From assembly GCA_916700875.1 (NCBI GenBank), contig CAKAKS010000039.1:27956815-28020814 (forward strand): a stretch of DNA of 64,000 nucleotides. Direction: 5' to 3'. Positions 1-11,480 of this stretch are shown here, piece after piece (position 1 is the stretch's first letter; each line of letters opens with the position of its first letter). This DNA is from Sebastes aleutianus. Lineage: Eukaryota; Chordata; Actinopteri; Perciformes; Sebastidae. The notes beneath the pieces are model-generated. The model made no database searches, was not told where the DNA came from, and saw only the letters and a list, made by a program, of their open reading frames with translations. A program made the translations under genes and the position numbers.

Positions 1-282
1 TCCGGCGGCGGCGTTGGTACCTCTTGTACCGCAAATACAGCAGGGCAATGATGAAGATCCTTCTTCTGTCCATGGCAAATGACAGTGGGCTATGATCCGC
101 TATCCCTCCAAAACTTGAAATAAAGCCGGGAAAACGTCAACGCCCAGTATTGGTCAATCATCTGTCAATCATCTATCGTCACCGCCTACTGGAACGCCCA
201 CCAAGCGTCCAAACTTGAGAAGCGTCGCGTCCCCTCGCGATAAAAAACACCCCTGTGGACACGTACCGTATAGCTATGTGCA
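1..282. other. unassigned sequence at left edge
   Basis: No coding exon or RNA gene is visible. The segment runs directly into a reverse transcriptase relic at 283 and may be a diverged upstream part of that element, but I could not read conserved RT motifs in it. Confidence 0.4.
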
Positions 283-1035
283 GTCCTCAGTCCCCTCCTC
301 TTTCTCATCTACATCTCCGACGTCTACTACCCCCCACCCACCATAGGACACATCTGACAATTTGCCGACGACCTCTGTCACTGGACTCACTCCAAATCAA
401 TTTCACTGGCTGCCAAAAAACTCCAAACATGCATCACAACAATAGAAACCTGGTCCAACAAATGGAGAATCAAACTCAACCCCAACAAAACCCAGCTCAT
501 CCTGTTCACCAGAAACACCAAACTCAAACCAACGATCCACCTCACCCTCCACAACACCCCCCTAACCCTGGCCAAAGAGGCAACATTTTTAGGAGTCACT
601 TTTCAAAGGAACATGGCATGGACCACCCACATCAATAACCTGGAAAAAGAAGGCAACCAACGACTCAACCACCTCAAAGCACTCACCGGACACAAACACG
701 GAGCATCACCAGAAATCATTCTCAAGGTTTACCAGACATACATCAGATCAATCTTTGAATATGCAGCAACAGCCTGGACCACAGCCTCACAACACCAATT
801 CAACAGGCTACAAATCATCCAGAACAAGGCAATAAAACTGGCATACTGACCTCCTCAATACATCAGCACCCACTACATCCACAGTATGTCTGGACTCAAA
901 ACCATCCAAGAAAGAAACACCATCCTCACCCAGAGATATATACAGAGAGCCATCCATAACCCTGCCATGACACAATTAATCCATGAAGGACAATGGGCCA
1001 CCAGAACACCCCTCTCCATAATCCTCCAAAACAAA
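283..1035 (+). pseudogene. non-LTR retrotransposon reverse transcriptase fragment (Jockey/I-like)
   Basis: One frame reads through the C-terminal half of a LINE reverse transcriptase. From 283 it gives the VLSPLLFLIYISD motif, then the FADD catalytic box (358-372), then WRIKLNPNKTQ, FLGVTF and SIFEYAATAW blocks typical of the thumb region of Jockey/I-group enzymes. In-frame TGA codons at 355 and 847 interrupt it, and recognisable similarity continues past the second stop to about 1035. There is no start and no endonuclease, so this is a dead, 5'-truncated copy. The superfamily is judged by motif style; the exact clade is uncertain. Confidence 0.75.
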
Positions 1036-1480
1036 CCACCATAACTATCAAACCCCCCCACCACCACCACAAATATTAACCCATGATCACATTTAACTCT
1101 AGTTACAGTCCACACACCACAACATCATCTTTTTATCCACCCTTCTCTTTTAAAACATCATCTTTTTTTATCCTCCACGCTATTAAATACCATCCTTTTA
1201 GCCACCATTCTTTTCTTCTATCTATCTACCTATTTATATTTATTTTACTTTATTTGATCTTATTCTTGTTAATCTTGCCTTAATTTGATTTGCACACTGA
1301 CTGACAGCCAGCCACCCCACCCCTCTCAAGCGCACACACACAGTCACATGATATTGATCTTGCCCAGTTATGTTAGCTTTTTTAAAGTTTTTGTTTTTAA
1401 AGTTTTCTTTCTTTATTTATTTATTTATTTATTAATTTATTATTATTATTTTTTCCTTTAATTTATTTTTCTCTCCATTT
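1036..1480. other. AT-rich low-complexity stretch, probable LINE 3' tail
   Basis: No gene is seen. The stretch is C/A-rich up to about 1090, then T/A-rich with TTTA runs around 1415-1450. It lies directly behind the RT relic and is probably its decayed 3' untranslated tail. Confidence 0.35.
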
Positions 1481-1946
1481 TGTTTTATCCATATTTCATT
1501 TTATTTTATTTTGTTAGGGGAAGGGGAAGAGGGGGAAAGGGAAAAAAGGGAAGAAAAAAAAAAACCTCCTCAACTGGCCGGTCCGTGATGCCTCAAAACC
1601 AGCTGGGCTCCTCCTCCATCTCCTCTCTCCTCCCTTCAAACAATCTCCTATTGATAGAAAAGGGCAAAAGCCCTGAGCTATCAAACCAGACTCACGAATT
1701 TACGAGTACGTGTATAGCTATTTGTTTTATCCATATTTCATTTTATTTTATTTTGTTATAAGGAAAAGGAAGAAAAGAAAGAAAAAACAACTCCTCAACT
1801 GGCCGGGGATGGGTCATGATGGGTCATGATGCCTCAACACCAACTGGGCTCCTCCTCCATCTCCTCTCTGGATAGAAAAGGGCAGAAGCCCTGAGCTATC
1901 AAACCAGGCTCACGAATTTACGATACGATACGAGTATAGCTATTCG
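1481..1946 (+). repeat. imperfect tandem duplication, period about 242 bp
   Basis: A block starting TGTTTTATCCATATTTCA at 1481 begins again at 1723. Both copies carry the same order: a TTTTATTTTATTTTGTTA run, a purine-rich GGAAAAGGAAGA-like tract, CTCAACTGGCCGG, a GATGCCTCAA block, CTGGGCTCCTCCTCCATCT, then an AGCCCTGAGCTATCAAACCA block and an ACGAATTTACGA end. Copy 2 has small deletions and an extra GGGTCATGAT unit. It probably arose inside the retrotransposon tail by unequal exchange or slippage. Confidence 0.75.
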
Positions 1947-2411
1947 GGAGGTTGGTTTGAGGAGAGTTGCACGAGGCGGAAGATTTGAATTTGTTTGTTG
2001 TATACGCTGGTTTTGACTTTGGTTTTGACTCATTTATGATTAACGACATACACCTGGGATTTGCGGACATCGGGACTTGGTAGCTATAGGACTGGGTATT
2101 GCGGGGAACACTTTGTGGTGATATCTCCGACGGCCTGTATAGGTCCGGAACGATACTTTCACATTTGTTCGTTGCAAACTCTGACTAGTTTGAAAGAGCT
2201 TAAACCAGAGGCCAACCCATGCCGGGTGAGAGTGGGGGAATGGGAGCTGTGAGTGAGGAGTGAGGCTGTGGGCACTTGTGGAGGAAGTCAGACCAGGGAA
2301 GATCATCATATAGCACTAATGGCACTGAAGGGAGGGAAAAGTGAGGCCAGGCCGGATTTAGTTGTGGAAATTTTGACGATGTTAAATTAAGTCTCTAAAT
2401 TGGGGAACAGT

Positions 2412-2528
2412 GTGGTGTTTTTATGGGTCCCAGCACATGTAGGAGTACAGGGGAATGAGGAGGCTGATGAGGCAGCAAAAAGAGCCGTCAACAGAAGGAT
2501 AGGAGATCCCCATACGGCAGCCCGGTGC
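2412..2528 (+). pseudogene. RNase H domain fragment of a LINE
   Basis: Reading from 2412 gives VVFLWVPAHVGVQGNEEADE and then AAKRA, the classic C-terminal motif of the RNase HI domain found in I/Jockey-group LINEs (W-hP-x-H-hG-h-GNE-x-AD). The frame stops at the TGA around 2526. It may belong to the same decayed element as the RT piece at 283-1035, separated by the tandem duplication. It is far too short to be functional. Confidence 0.7.
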
Positions 2529-2640
2529 TGAGCCTCCTGCTCCCCAGCGAGGTCCACGGCAACGCGACCCTCCACCTGCAGCTGAGCACCCCCCTTTAGC
2601 TTCTTCAGATGATCTCTCTTCCCTGTCAGGGGAGGGGAGA

Positions 2641-2858
2641 TTGTTGATTGAGAGTGATGTCGACAGTGATGATCGAGAATATGAGAGTGCGAGTGAGAGC
2701 CCGAGCTCTGATTTTAGTTCACCAGGTTTAACAGCTGGCCAGCGAGCCAGCAGCCCCCCCCCCCCCCTCCGTCTGACCCAGACACCTCCAACTCATTTTC
2801 TCCCACACCCGAGTTCCCTGCACCCAAGTCACAGCACGAAGCACCTTTCCAATTAGCA
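2641..2858 (+). pseudogene. Tx1/L1-like LINE ORF1 C-terminal remnant
   Basis: A 71-codon open stretch rich in Ser, Asp and Glu (start LIESDVDSDDREYES) ends in TAG 88 bp before the ORF2 start of the adjacent endonuclease relic. Its position and acidic, serine-rich composition suit the end of a LINE ORF1. A poly-C run sits near 2754. Assignment rests on neighbourhood more than on a conserved domain. Confidence 0.45.
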
Positions 2859-2946
2859 AAAAAAAAAGGCCATCTAAATTCACCACCCAGAATAAAGAGA
2901 AACGGCTCGATGACAAGCCCACACCCTAGTACACCATCACTCCACT

Positions 2947-3844
2947 ATGGGCTTCCTTAAAGTCGCAACCTGGAATGCTCGTGGTGTGCAGTCAAAAGCT
3001 TTTAGACAAAAACATATATATATTATTTATTAAACACAGACTTTGATATTGTCTGTACACAACAGCTCAGACTGAACAACAATGAAGACTCTGAGAATGT
3101 CTACAAAAGGTGGAACAAAGGTAAGTCCTTTATATCTATTGGTGAAAACAGAGCAGACGGAGTAGGTGTATTTTTTAAAACTTTTGATGTGACTGTTCTA
3201 AAAAGAAGAGACCTCATCCCAGGGAGATTATTAATGCTGGACTGTATATATAGAGGGGAAAAGTATAGAATCATTAATGTTTACACTGCTCCTGGTAAGG
3301 CAAAAGAAATCTGCCTATTCAAAAGACTCCGAGAGTTGCTCACCATCGGTTTTAAAATTATTCTGTATGGGGACTTCAACACAATAACGGATGGAAACGA
3401 CAGGTGTGGTCCAAACGATTTTAAATTAAGCTCCGAAGGGAGACTTTTAAAAGAAATCTGCGACGAAGCTAAATTAATTGACGTATGCAGAGCTTTTAAT
3501 CCCTTCGGGAATGAGTATACACGGTTCGATACAAAAACAAAAACACGAATCGACAGAATTTATGTATCCTCCCATTTTTATGTTAACATGTATGCCACGG
3601 TGCTCAACGACCTCTCTGATCACCTCGTAGTGAAAACTTCTTTGACTTCTGGAGCATCAGAAAAAAGAGGCTTCTGGAAGCTCAACTCCCAGTGCCTCAA
3701 AGACACGGATTTATTGATAGAAGTGAAGCAGGAAATACACAAAATTATACAACAAAAAATTCTTACCAAATCTGATATTAAATTATGCGAAATATTAAAG
3801 TATAGAATAAAATATTTCTTTAAATTTAAATGTAGAGTTAAATA
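2947..3844 (+). pseudogene. Tx1/L1-like LINE ORF2 apurinic-endonuclease domain
   Basis: ORF2 begins MGFLKVATWNARGVQSK at 2947, the standard opening of an APE-type endonuclease. A small frame disruption with in-frame stop occurs near 3015-3040. The frame is then open from about 3044 to 3844 and shows further endonuclease landmarks: ILYGDFN (catalytic D-x-N), KTRIDRIYVS and LSDHLVV (catalytic D-H). An AT dinucleotide run follows at about 3880. The fold is well preserved, but the early frameshift and missing downstream half make the copy dead. Confidence 0.82.
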
Positions 3845-4035
3845 AAGGAAAAAAATTGGAAATATGATTCACTAATCAATATATATATATATATATTATT
3901 AAAAAATATGAACCAAAAATCTAAAACCGACGAGGACGATATGTCAAGTATAAAAACACAAAAAGATAATCTTAATCATAAATTCTTATATTGTATTTAC
4001 AAAGAAACAGAAGTAGATAACAGGAAATTTAACCC

Positions 4036-4507
4036 ATGCCATTAAATCAGGACAAAAATGAACTGAAAGTAAATTTATTAAATGTATATAAAAAAAAAAA
4101 AAAAAACAGCGATTCTGTCCACTTTGAAAAACAAAAAAGAAAGGTGATCAGAAAACTATGTATCGATGCATATAAGAATATAGATGTTGATGCAGGTTGC
4201 ATTAAAACCTTATTGGTATCAATCCTGTCATACAGCTCCTCGGACTTCACTGAACTTACTGGAGAGATCAGGAGAGAGGAGGTGATGGAGGCCATCCAAC
4301 AACTGAACATCGATAAAAGTCCTGGCCCAGATGGGCTGCCCACAGAGTTTTACCAGCTGTACATTGATGATGTGGTAAACCTCCTCACCTCCATGTTTAA
4401 TGAAGGCCTGAACGGTGGATGTATGGGGGATTCCTTTTATCAAGGAGTTGTATGTTTGTTATATAAAAAAGGAGATGAATCTGATTTGGATAATTACAGG
4501 CATAAAA
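4036..4507 (+). pseudogene. Tx1/L1-like LINE ORF2 N-terminal reverse transcriptase region
   Basis: The same element continues after a short decayed gap. An A-rich run lies at 4090-4105. Then the frame gives REEVMEAIQQLNIDKSPGPD, GLPTEFY, and LLYKKGD followed by LDNYRHKTIMNTDY, the beginning of the LINE RT domain. Similarity ends abruptly at about 4507, where unrelated DNA begins. The catalytic FADD part is absent, so this is an internal breakpoint or an insertion of the next element. Confidence 0.78.
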
Positions 4508-4681
4508 CTATTATGAATACCGACTATATAGTTTCAGATTATGTTTGGTTTTGTAATAAATTCATTTTTGAGCAGTCATGTGACATAGCGTTGTGTTGTG
4601 CAATGTTAGATATGAGTTCCCTCTCATACAGTGATTCAGTAGCAGCTAGCTAGCTATTATTTTTTTTTACAATGAGCAGTT

Positions 4682-5043
4682 ATGGACATTCGGCGATTTC
4701 GAAAACGCCCAATTTCATGTAAAGCTTTAACAACAGAGCCGCCTGAGCCTACCAGCCAACAGCCGACAGAATGTGAAATCACAGATACACAACCAACCAC
4801 GAGCAGTGGAATAGCGAGCCCAGCTAACTCCACAGCAGAGCAACCGCCGGCACCGGGGTCATCAGTGAATGATGGTCTTGGTGAAAAACACTGCAGTCCA
4901 AAGCAGCCAAGCAAGTCTTTGTGTGATATACAACCCGCCACTATCCATCTGCAGCCGTTCTGCATTTCTATGACTACGACATTGAACTGTATCTGCGCAG
5001 GTACTGTGACATCCTGCATACATACAGACAAACAAACCTGTTG
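4682..5043 (+). pseudogene. hAT-type transposase N-terminus remnant (ZMYM1-like)
   Basis: A 120-codon frame starts MDIRRFRKRP at 4682 and continues with a Ser/Thr/Pro/Glu-rich low-complexity linker. The MDIRRF-type opening followed by an acidic, proline-rich linker resembles the start of vertebrate hAT transposases often annotated as zinc-finger MYM-type protein 1-like. No zinc finger or dimerisation domain follows. If the identification is right, this is a short internal-deletion relic. Nothing else in the sequence argues for a host gene. Confidence 0.4.
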
Positions 5044-5416
5044 ACAGTGTGACGGCCTTGTCAGTATGATTCTCTGTCTTGGCCTGCCTGTTTGCCTGTT
5101 TCAGTTCCCCTGATTGCCTGGCCCCTCCATTAGGAGATTGGCCTCACCTGCTGGGAGCAAATTAGCAGGGAAATTTCTAGATGGCCTCTCTCTCTCTACC
5201 TCATGGAAGGCTGGTGCCTTGCAGGCTCCCAGCTTTGTTTGTTTGGTTTTGCTTATATTAAGTTATCCCTTATGTTAAAAGGTATTTTAGGTTAGCACTA
5301 TAGTTTCACAGCACCCATCACCCACACCTCATTACTGACTCTACACCCTTATTGACTTAATTTTGCTTCAGTTATATTATCTTTAATAAACTTATTTGCA
5401 TATTTAAACTGTTACT
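5044..5416. other. no gene; probable LINE 5' flank
   Basis: No coding potential is seen. The stretch leads directly into the second Tx1/L1-like relic and could be its 5' untranslated region. Confidence 0.3.
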
Positions 5417-5940
5417 GTGTTGTCTTCCCTTATTTGTCATGCTCTCGAACGAGCTGGGCATAACAACAGGTTTGGTATCTGGAACGGAGTCCGCAGATAT
5501 AAAGTTAAGATGCGTAATGACGCCAACGGAGATACTGTTCAATTCCCAACTCTATCTCTCTTGGTCCCTACAATGGGCGAATCCTCTATCCTGGTCAGTA
5601 CATCAGCTGCTTCATCTGTCACTCTGCTGACCACCAGGTAAAGCAGTGTCTATCTGTGAAGTGTTGGAGATGTGGCAGTCTGGGCCACAAGGCTAAAAAG
5701 TGTACTGCTGTGAGTCCGTGCAGCCTGTGTGGCGAAAAAGGCTATGCTTTCTTCAGCTGCCCTGCTTCCTGATGTCAATCGGATAAAACAGAGCTGATGG
5801 TGTTGGTATATATATTTTTTTTTAAACTCAGGAGGTTATTGTAATTAGAAGAAGAGACATTATACCTGGCAGACTGTTGATGCTGCTTTTATAGAGGTGA
5901 AAAATACTGTTTTATCAAGGTTTAAACTGCCCCAGAAAGA
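5417..5940 (+). pseudogene. second Tx1/L1-like LINE relic: ORF1 zinc knuckles fused to ORF2 endonuclease remnant
   Basis: Around 5647-5770 the translation reads KCWRCGSLGHKAKKC and then CSLCGEKGYAFFSC, two CCHC-like zinc knuckles of a LINE ORF1 (Gag-like) protein. Only about 80 bp later, from about 5835, the DNA matches the endonuclease region of the relic at 3189: RRDIIPGRLLML corresponds to RRDLIPGRLLML, and the following bases match the segment encoding GEKYRIINVY. A large internal deletion joined ORF1 to mid-endonuclease. This shows at least two insertions of the same family within 3 kb. Confidence 0.7.
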
Positions 5941-7172
5941 CACCCAAAAAAAAAACATTTCTTTAAATCTTTGGGCAGGGAAGGAGGCAACCCCTGGTCT
6001 ATTTACTGAGATGAACAGCATGGAGACGTTCATCACGGGATGTAACACTGTGTCATCTCTATTGTCACACAAGCGTGAGCAAGATTAAATCCAGTGCACA
6101 CATTGTGTGCATTAATTAATCACACTGAAGAAGTATCTTTTTTTCCCCCCTTTGTTACATGCCATACCACACACACAGCTCGCAACACTGTGTACAGACC
6201 CACTGGCCTCATCTGTGCCTCTCTAACGGTCTTTTAACCACCTGGCCCTGATGGGTGATTGGGCGCAGCCGCGTACAACCACTCACTGCAGCTGCACGGC
6301 GGGGGAGGGTGGCACCTGAAGAGACACAGGAGAGAGAGCAGAAATACAACAAAAAACACGGCACGTAACATTAAAGGAAATATAAAACATTGCTAAACTT
6401 ACTCAAACTGCTGTTTCAGTTACAGCAACAAAACAGTAGAATGATATCCCTACAAATATTAGGGGGTACTTTTAATTTTAGTCAGTGTAAAAATGTTTAA
6501 AAGGGTCTTGTCTTGTTTTTGGCCACTGTTGTTGTGATCATAGACTGTGCCTGTCCAGCGCTTTGCATTGTGGGATACAGTAGGCAAGGTAGACTGGTCC
6601 GATGCATACTGTCGATTTTTTTCAAATCAGTATGACATATAGGTATTTTTGCCATCAATGAATTTTCTTCGTTGTTTTTATTAGTGTGTATGTTCTGTAT
6701 TCATCACTGCTGTAATGGCCACTATACCCCCACAACTATTTGTATGAGTTGGTGATGGAGTGTGATGGAGGCTCCAGTCTTTGGCATCACAGCAAGTGTG
6801 AGTATAGGCCTATATGCTAAAATGTGTGAGGCTAATATTATATTTCTCTTTTTTGTTTTGTTTTTTTGGTGTTAAGTTTTATTGCTAAATTGATTACTTT
6901 AATCAATTTCATATTTCTTATTGCTACATATGTTTGAATAAAAAGTATTGTGTTTTATCCACAGAAAAAAAAAAAAAAAATGATGAGATGATGATGAAAG
7001 TGGCCAGAAGTTCACTCAGAGTGTCTAAAACAAATAAGATTACTTTGGGTCTCAATCAAAAGCAGAAAAAAAAGAAACAGCACAGGACCAGGACCTTGGA
7101 CCAAGCACCCAGGAAGTGTTTGAACCAAATTTAGTAACAGAAACGTGGAATTACAACTTCCGTGTCCGTCAC
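5941..7172. other. no gene recognised
   Basis: No exon, RNA gene or clear element was recognised. There is a poly-A run near 6966 and A-rich sequence up to about 7075. The last 40 bp before the satellite array contain CAACTTCCGTG, a weak inverted match to the GGAAGTC at the right end of each satellite unit. Confidence 0.4.
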
Positions 7173-10068
7173 GTGATGCCATTGGGCCAAAAAATATTTT
7201 TTTCCCATAAACTTACATGGGGAAAGAGAAGTCTGCAAATTCAGTGGACCATTTTCTTTTTAGGCAAATCAACTTCCCAGTACGAACACTTGAATATCCC
7301 TTATTTAAATCATTAGGTCCTAAAAGTTGTCAAGTGCACTAATAGCCGAATCCAGACTTATTACCCTTCCTCCGTTCATGTGAATGAGCCCCAGACCGAG
7401 GGAGGCGGGGTTAAAATGAGCCCTAGACCGAGGGAGGAGGGAGCAAAATGAGCCCTAGACCGAGGGAGGTGGGGTCAAAATCAGCCCCAGACCGAGGGAG
7501 GCGGGGTTAAAATGAGCCCCAGACTGAGGGAGGCGGGGTTAAAGGAAACTGTGTTTCCTCTATGGGCCCAATAGATACGGTAGACCGCGGAAAATCCAAG
7601 TAGTTATATACGCGGAAGTCAAGCTTGATGAACGTGATGCCATTGGGCCCAAAACATTTTTTTTCCAATAAACTTACATTGGGAAAGAGATGTTTGCAAA
7701 TTCAGTGGACCATTTTCTTTTTAGGCAAATCAACTTCCCAGTACGAACGTTTAAATATCCCTTATTTAAATCATTAGGTCCTAAAAGTTGTCAAATGCAC
7801 TAATAGCCGAATCCAGAGTTATTTCCCTTCCTCCGTTCATGTGAATGAGCCCCAGACCGAGGGAGGCGGGGTTAAAATGAGCCCTAGACCGAGGGAGGCG
7901 AGATTAAAATGAGCCCTAGACCGAGGGAGGCGGGGTTAAAATGAGCCCCAGACTGAGGGAGGTGGGGTTAAAATGAGCTCCAGACCGAGGGAGGTGGGGT
8001 TAAAGGAAACTGTTTCCTCTATGGGCCCAATAGATACGGTAGATCGCGGAAAATCCAAGTAGTTATATACGCGGAAGTCAAGCTTGATGAACGTGATGCC
8101 ATTGGGCCCAAAACATTTTTTTTCCAATAAACTTACATTGGGAAAGAGATGTGTGCAATTCAGTGTATCATTTTTTTTTTTTTTTTTAGGCAAATCAACT
8201 TCCCAGTACGAACACTTAAGTATCCCTTATTTAAATCATTAGGCCCTAAAAGCTGTCAAATGCACTAATAGCCGAATCCAGAGTTATTTCCCTTCCTCCG
8301 TTCATGTGAATGAGCCCCAGACCGAGGGAGGCGGGGTTAAAATGAGCCCCAGACCGAGGGAGGCGGAGTTAAAATGAGCCCCAGACCGAGGGAGGCGGGG
8401 TTAAAATGAGCCCTAGACCGAGGGAGGCGGGGTTAAAATGAGCCCCAGACCGAGGGAGGCGGGGTTAAAGGAAACTGTGTTTCCTCTATGGGCCCAATGG
8501 ATACGGAAGACCGTGGAAAATCCAGGTAGTTATATACGTGGAAGTCAAGCTTGATGAACGTGATGCATGGGCCCAAAAATATTTTTTTCTCATAAACTTA
8601 CATGGGGAAAGAGATGTCTGCAAATTCAGTGGGTCATTTTTTTTTTTTTTAGGCAAATCAACTTCCCTGTACGAACACTTGAATATCCCTTATTTAAATC
8701 ATTAGGTCCTAAAAGTTGTCAAATGCACTAATAGCCGAATCCAGAGTTATTTCCCTTCCTCCGTTCATGTGAATGAGCCCCAGACCGAGGGAGGCGGGGT
8801 TAAAATGAGCCCTAGACCGAGGGAGGCGGGGTTAAAATGAGCCCTAGACCGAGGTAGGCGGGATTAAAATGAGCCCTAGACCGAGGGAGGCGGGGTTAAA
8901 AGGACCCCCAGACTGAGGGAGGGTTAAAATTAGCCCTAGACCGAGGGAAGCGGGGTTAAAAGGACCCCCAGACTGAGGGAGGGTTAAAATTAGCCCTAGA
9001 CCGAGGGAGGCGGGGTTAAAGGAAACTGTGTTTCCTCTATGGGCCCAATAGATACGGTAGATCGCGGAAAATCCAAGTAGTTATATACGCGGAAGTCAAG
9101 CTTGATGAACGTGATGCCATTGGGCCCAAAACATTTTTTTTCCAATAAACTTACATTGGGAAAGAGATTTGTGCAAATTCAGTGGATCATTTTTTTTTTT
9201 TTTCAGGCAAATCAACTTCCCAGTACGAACACTTAAGTATCCCTTATTTAAATCATTAGGTCCTAAAAGCTGTCAAATGCACTAATAGCCGAATCCAGAG
9301 TTATTTCCCTTCCTCCGTTCATGTGAATGAGCCCCAGACCGAGGGAGGCAGGGTTAAAATGAGCACTAGACCGAGGGAGGCAGGGTTAAAATGAGCACTA
9401 GACCGAGGGAGGCAGGGTTAAAATGAGCCCCAGACCGAGGGAGGCGGGGTTAAAATGAGCCCCAGACTGAGGGAGGCGGGGTTAAAATGAGCCCTAGACC
9501 GAGGGAGGCAGGGTTAAAATGAGCCCCAGACCGAGGGAGGCGGGGTTAAAATGAGCCCTAGACTGAGGGAGGTGGGGTTAAAGGAAACTGTGTTTCCTCT
9601 ATGGGCCCAATGGATATGGAAGACCGCGGAAAATCCAGGTAGTTATATACGTGGAAGTCAAGCTTGATGAATGTGATGCGATTGGGCCCAAAACATTTTT
9701 TTTCCCATAAACTTACATTGGGAAAGAGATGTGTGCAAATTCAGTGGATCATTTTTAATTTTTTTTTTAGGCAAATCAACTTCCCAGTACGAACACTTAA
9801 ATATCCCTTATTTAAATCATTAGGTCCTAAAAGTTGTCAAATGCACTAATAGCCGAATCCAGAGTTATTTCCCTTCCTCCGTTCATGTGAATGAGCCCCA
9901 GAACGAGGGAGGCGGGGTTTAAATGAGCCCCAGACCGAGGGAGGCGGGGTTAAAATAAGCCCTAGACCGAGGGAGGCAGGGTTAAAGGAAACTGTGTTTC
10001 CTCTATGGGCCCAATCGATAAGGAAGACCGCGGAAAATCCAGGAAGTTATATACGCGGAAGTCAAGCT
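7173..10068 (+). repeat. compound satellite: 32-bp minisatellite inside six higher-order repeats
   Basis: Six higher-order copies begin at the sequence GTGATGCCATTGGGCC, at 7173, 7634, 8093, 8560, 9111 and 9673; the array ends at about 10068. Each copy has a unique part of about 200 bp (containing AATCAACTTCCCAGTACGAA and CCTTCCTCCGTTCATGTGAA), then a minisatellite of 32-bp units around GACCGAGGGAGGCGGGGTTA, then a closing block with GAAACTGTGTTTCCTCTATG and ACGCGGAAGTCAAGCTT. I count 5, 5, 5, 8, 8 and 3 minisatellite units in successive copies, which explains copy lengths of about 395-560 bp. The array is non-coding: 32 is not a multiple of 3 and stops are frequent. Confidence 0.93.
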
Positions 10069-10607
10069 TATTTTGCTTCATGCGCCTCTGACGCTGTATC
10101 CAGTTCTCTTTATATATCCGTGCCTTGGACAGTGACCGTGCTACACTTTGGTGTTGAGTGCTTTATCTGATCTGTGGTTCAGACTACATGGTGTGGAATT
10201 TCCCTGTGAAAAGGTTGCCTTTCTCCCTTTTCACTAGGCCCTGTTCCCCAAAATGAACGGTGTTTTTTTGTCTGCTTAATTGTTAACTTCAGTCCAATGC
10301 TTCCGTTTATTTGATACATTATGAATTAAGGTGTATTAATGACACAAGCTAGTTTAGTTTGTTTGTTTTATGGGTTCATAGGATTCTTGTTGTTGTCCTG
10401 CCTGGGATGTTGGGGTGGATCAGCCGCTCAGCAGCTCAATCAAGGAAAGTGCATACAGGTTTGCCTAATTATGTATTTTTAGCAGGGAGGGACTGGGCTC
10501 TGCCTTCTGACCTCATCTGCCTTCCATATGCGGTGGCAGCACTACAGTCCCACATATACAGCTCATTTTCTCACAGCAGCATTATCCATGCATCATAACT
10601 ACATCTA

Positions 10608-10609
10608 TA

Positions 10610-10670
<61 letters not shown>

Positions 10671-10680
10671 GTCTGTCTGA
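10608..10680 (+). repeat. (CTAT)n microsatellite
   Basis: A run of about 17 ATCT/CTAT tetranucleotides ends in CTGTCTGTCTG. Confidence 0.95.
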
Positions 10681-10789
10681 CCACATTCGGAAGTGCTCTG
10701 GGCTGCATATGGCCACATTACATTCTTTTAGCAGTGTGTACACAAATGTGTCCAGGGCCACATTAAGGGACCACCTAGCCTACTCGACT

Positions 10790-10792
<3 letters not shown>

Positions 10793-10824
<32 letters not shown>
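10793..10824 (+). repeat. (GT)n microsatellite
   Basis: Uninterrupted GT dinucleotides over about 32 bp. Confidence 0.95.
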
Positions 10825-10826
<2 letters not shown>

Positions 10827-10899
10827 ACAACAATAACAGCAGAGGAGTGGGTCATAAAGGTGACTCAAAAAAGCAGGTCTTATTGTGAAAAACCTGTCT

Positions 10900-11480
10900 T
10901 GAATTAACCAAACTGTATAAACCAGGATCAGTCTGTTTTATAAAGCTGGTTTGAGCAGACTAAGTCAAGTCTGGTTTATTTCATGACTTTGAAGTCTCAT
11001 TTATAAAACAGTGCATAGGATCCACACTAAATATTTGTGTATGTACAAATGAGGAAATGTACTTACGCTAAGACATATTCTGATTCATAAAACCATGCGT
11101 AAGCCTGCCAGTGTGCAATTTCCTTTTTAAAATCCAAGATCAATTTGGAATTGTTCGCACGTGGATCCGCCTCATATCCCGGCCTCTACACTCCAACATT
11201 TAACCATTATGGTCAATGCAAAGCACCTCATGAATGGTTCTAATGAGCCGGCTGATCAGTGGTTCTTTACTTTGAATTACAGCAAAAACCAAAAGGAAGA
11301 CCAACAAAAGGAATTTGTCTGACAGAAATCGAGGTGCTTGTGTGTGAGGTGGTCCCTGAACACTTGTTCCCTCATAATTTTTCCATTCATGTAGTCCTCA
11401 CAGTGCTGGTGCATCCATCATGCAGCATTACAAGTGTCACCGCAATATTGATATGTTTACAGACTGATCGCCTCACAACT
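10900..11480 (+). mobile_element. Harbinger-like element relic with Myb-like protein remnant
   Basis: The stretch resembles fish Harbinger-type repeats (GTTTTATAAAGCTGGTTTGA, TTATAAAACAGTGCATAGGA). Around 11285-11350 two frames together give a basic KRKTNKRN segment followed by LTEIEVLVCEVV, the pattern of the Myb-like accessory protein of PIF/Harbinger elements. A one-base frame change separates the two parts. No transposase and no clear terminal repeats were found. Confidence 0.45.

Noticed and set aside
283..1035. Active LINE
   Set aside because: In-frame stops at 355 and 847, no endonuclease and no start.
4657..5031. 124-codon minus-strand frame
   Set aside because: It is the antisense shadow of the hAT-like frame at 4682-5043.
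7390..10000. Regular 32-bp direct repeats that resemble a CRISPR array
   Set aside because: Units are directly adjacent with no unique spacers, the surrounding DNA is vertebrate, and there are no cas genes. It is a minisatellite in a higher-order repeat.
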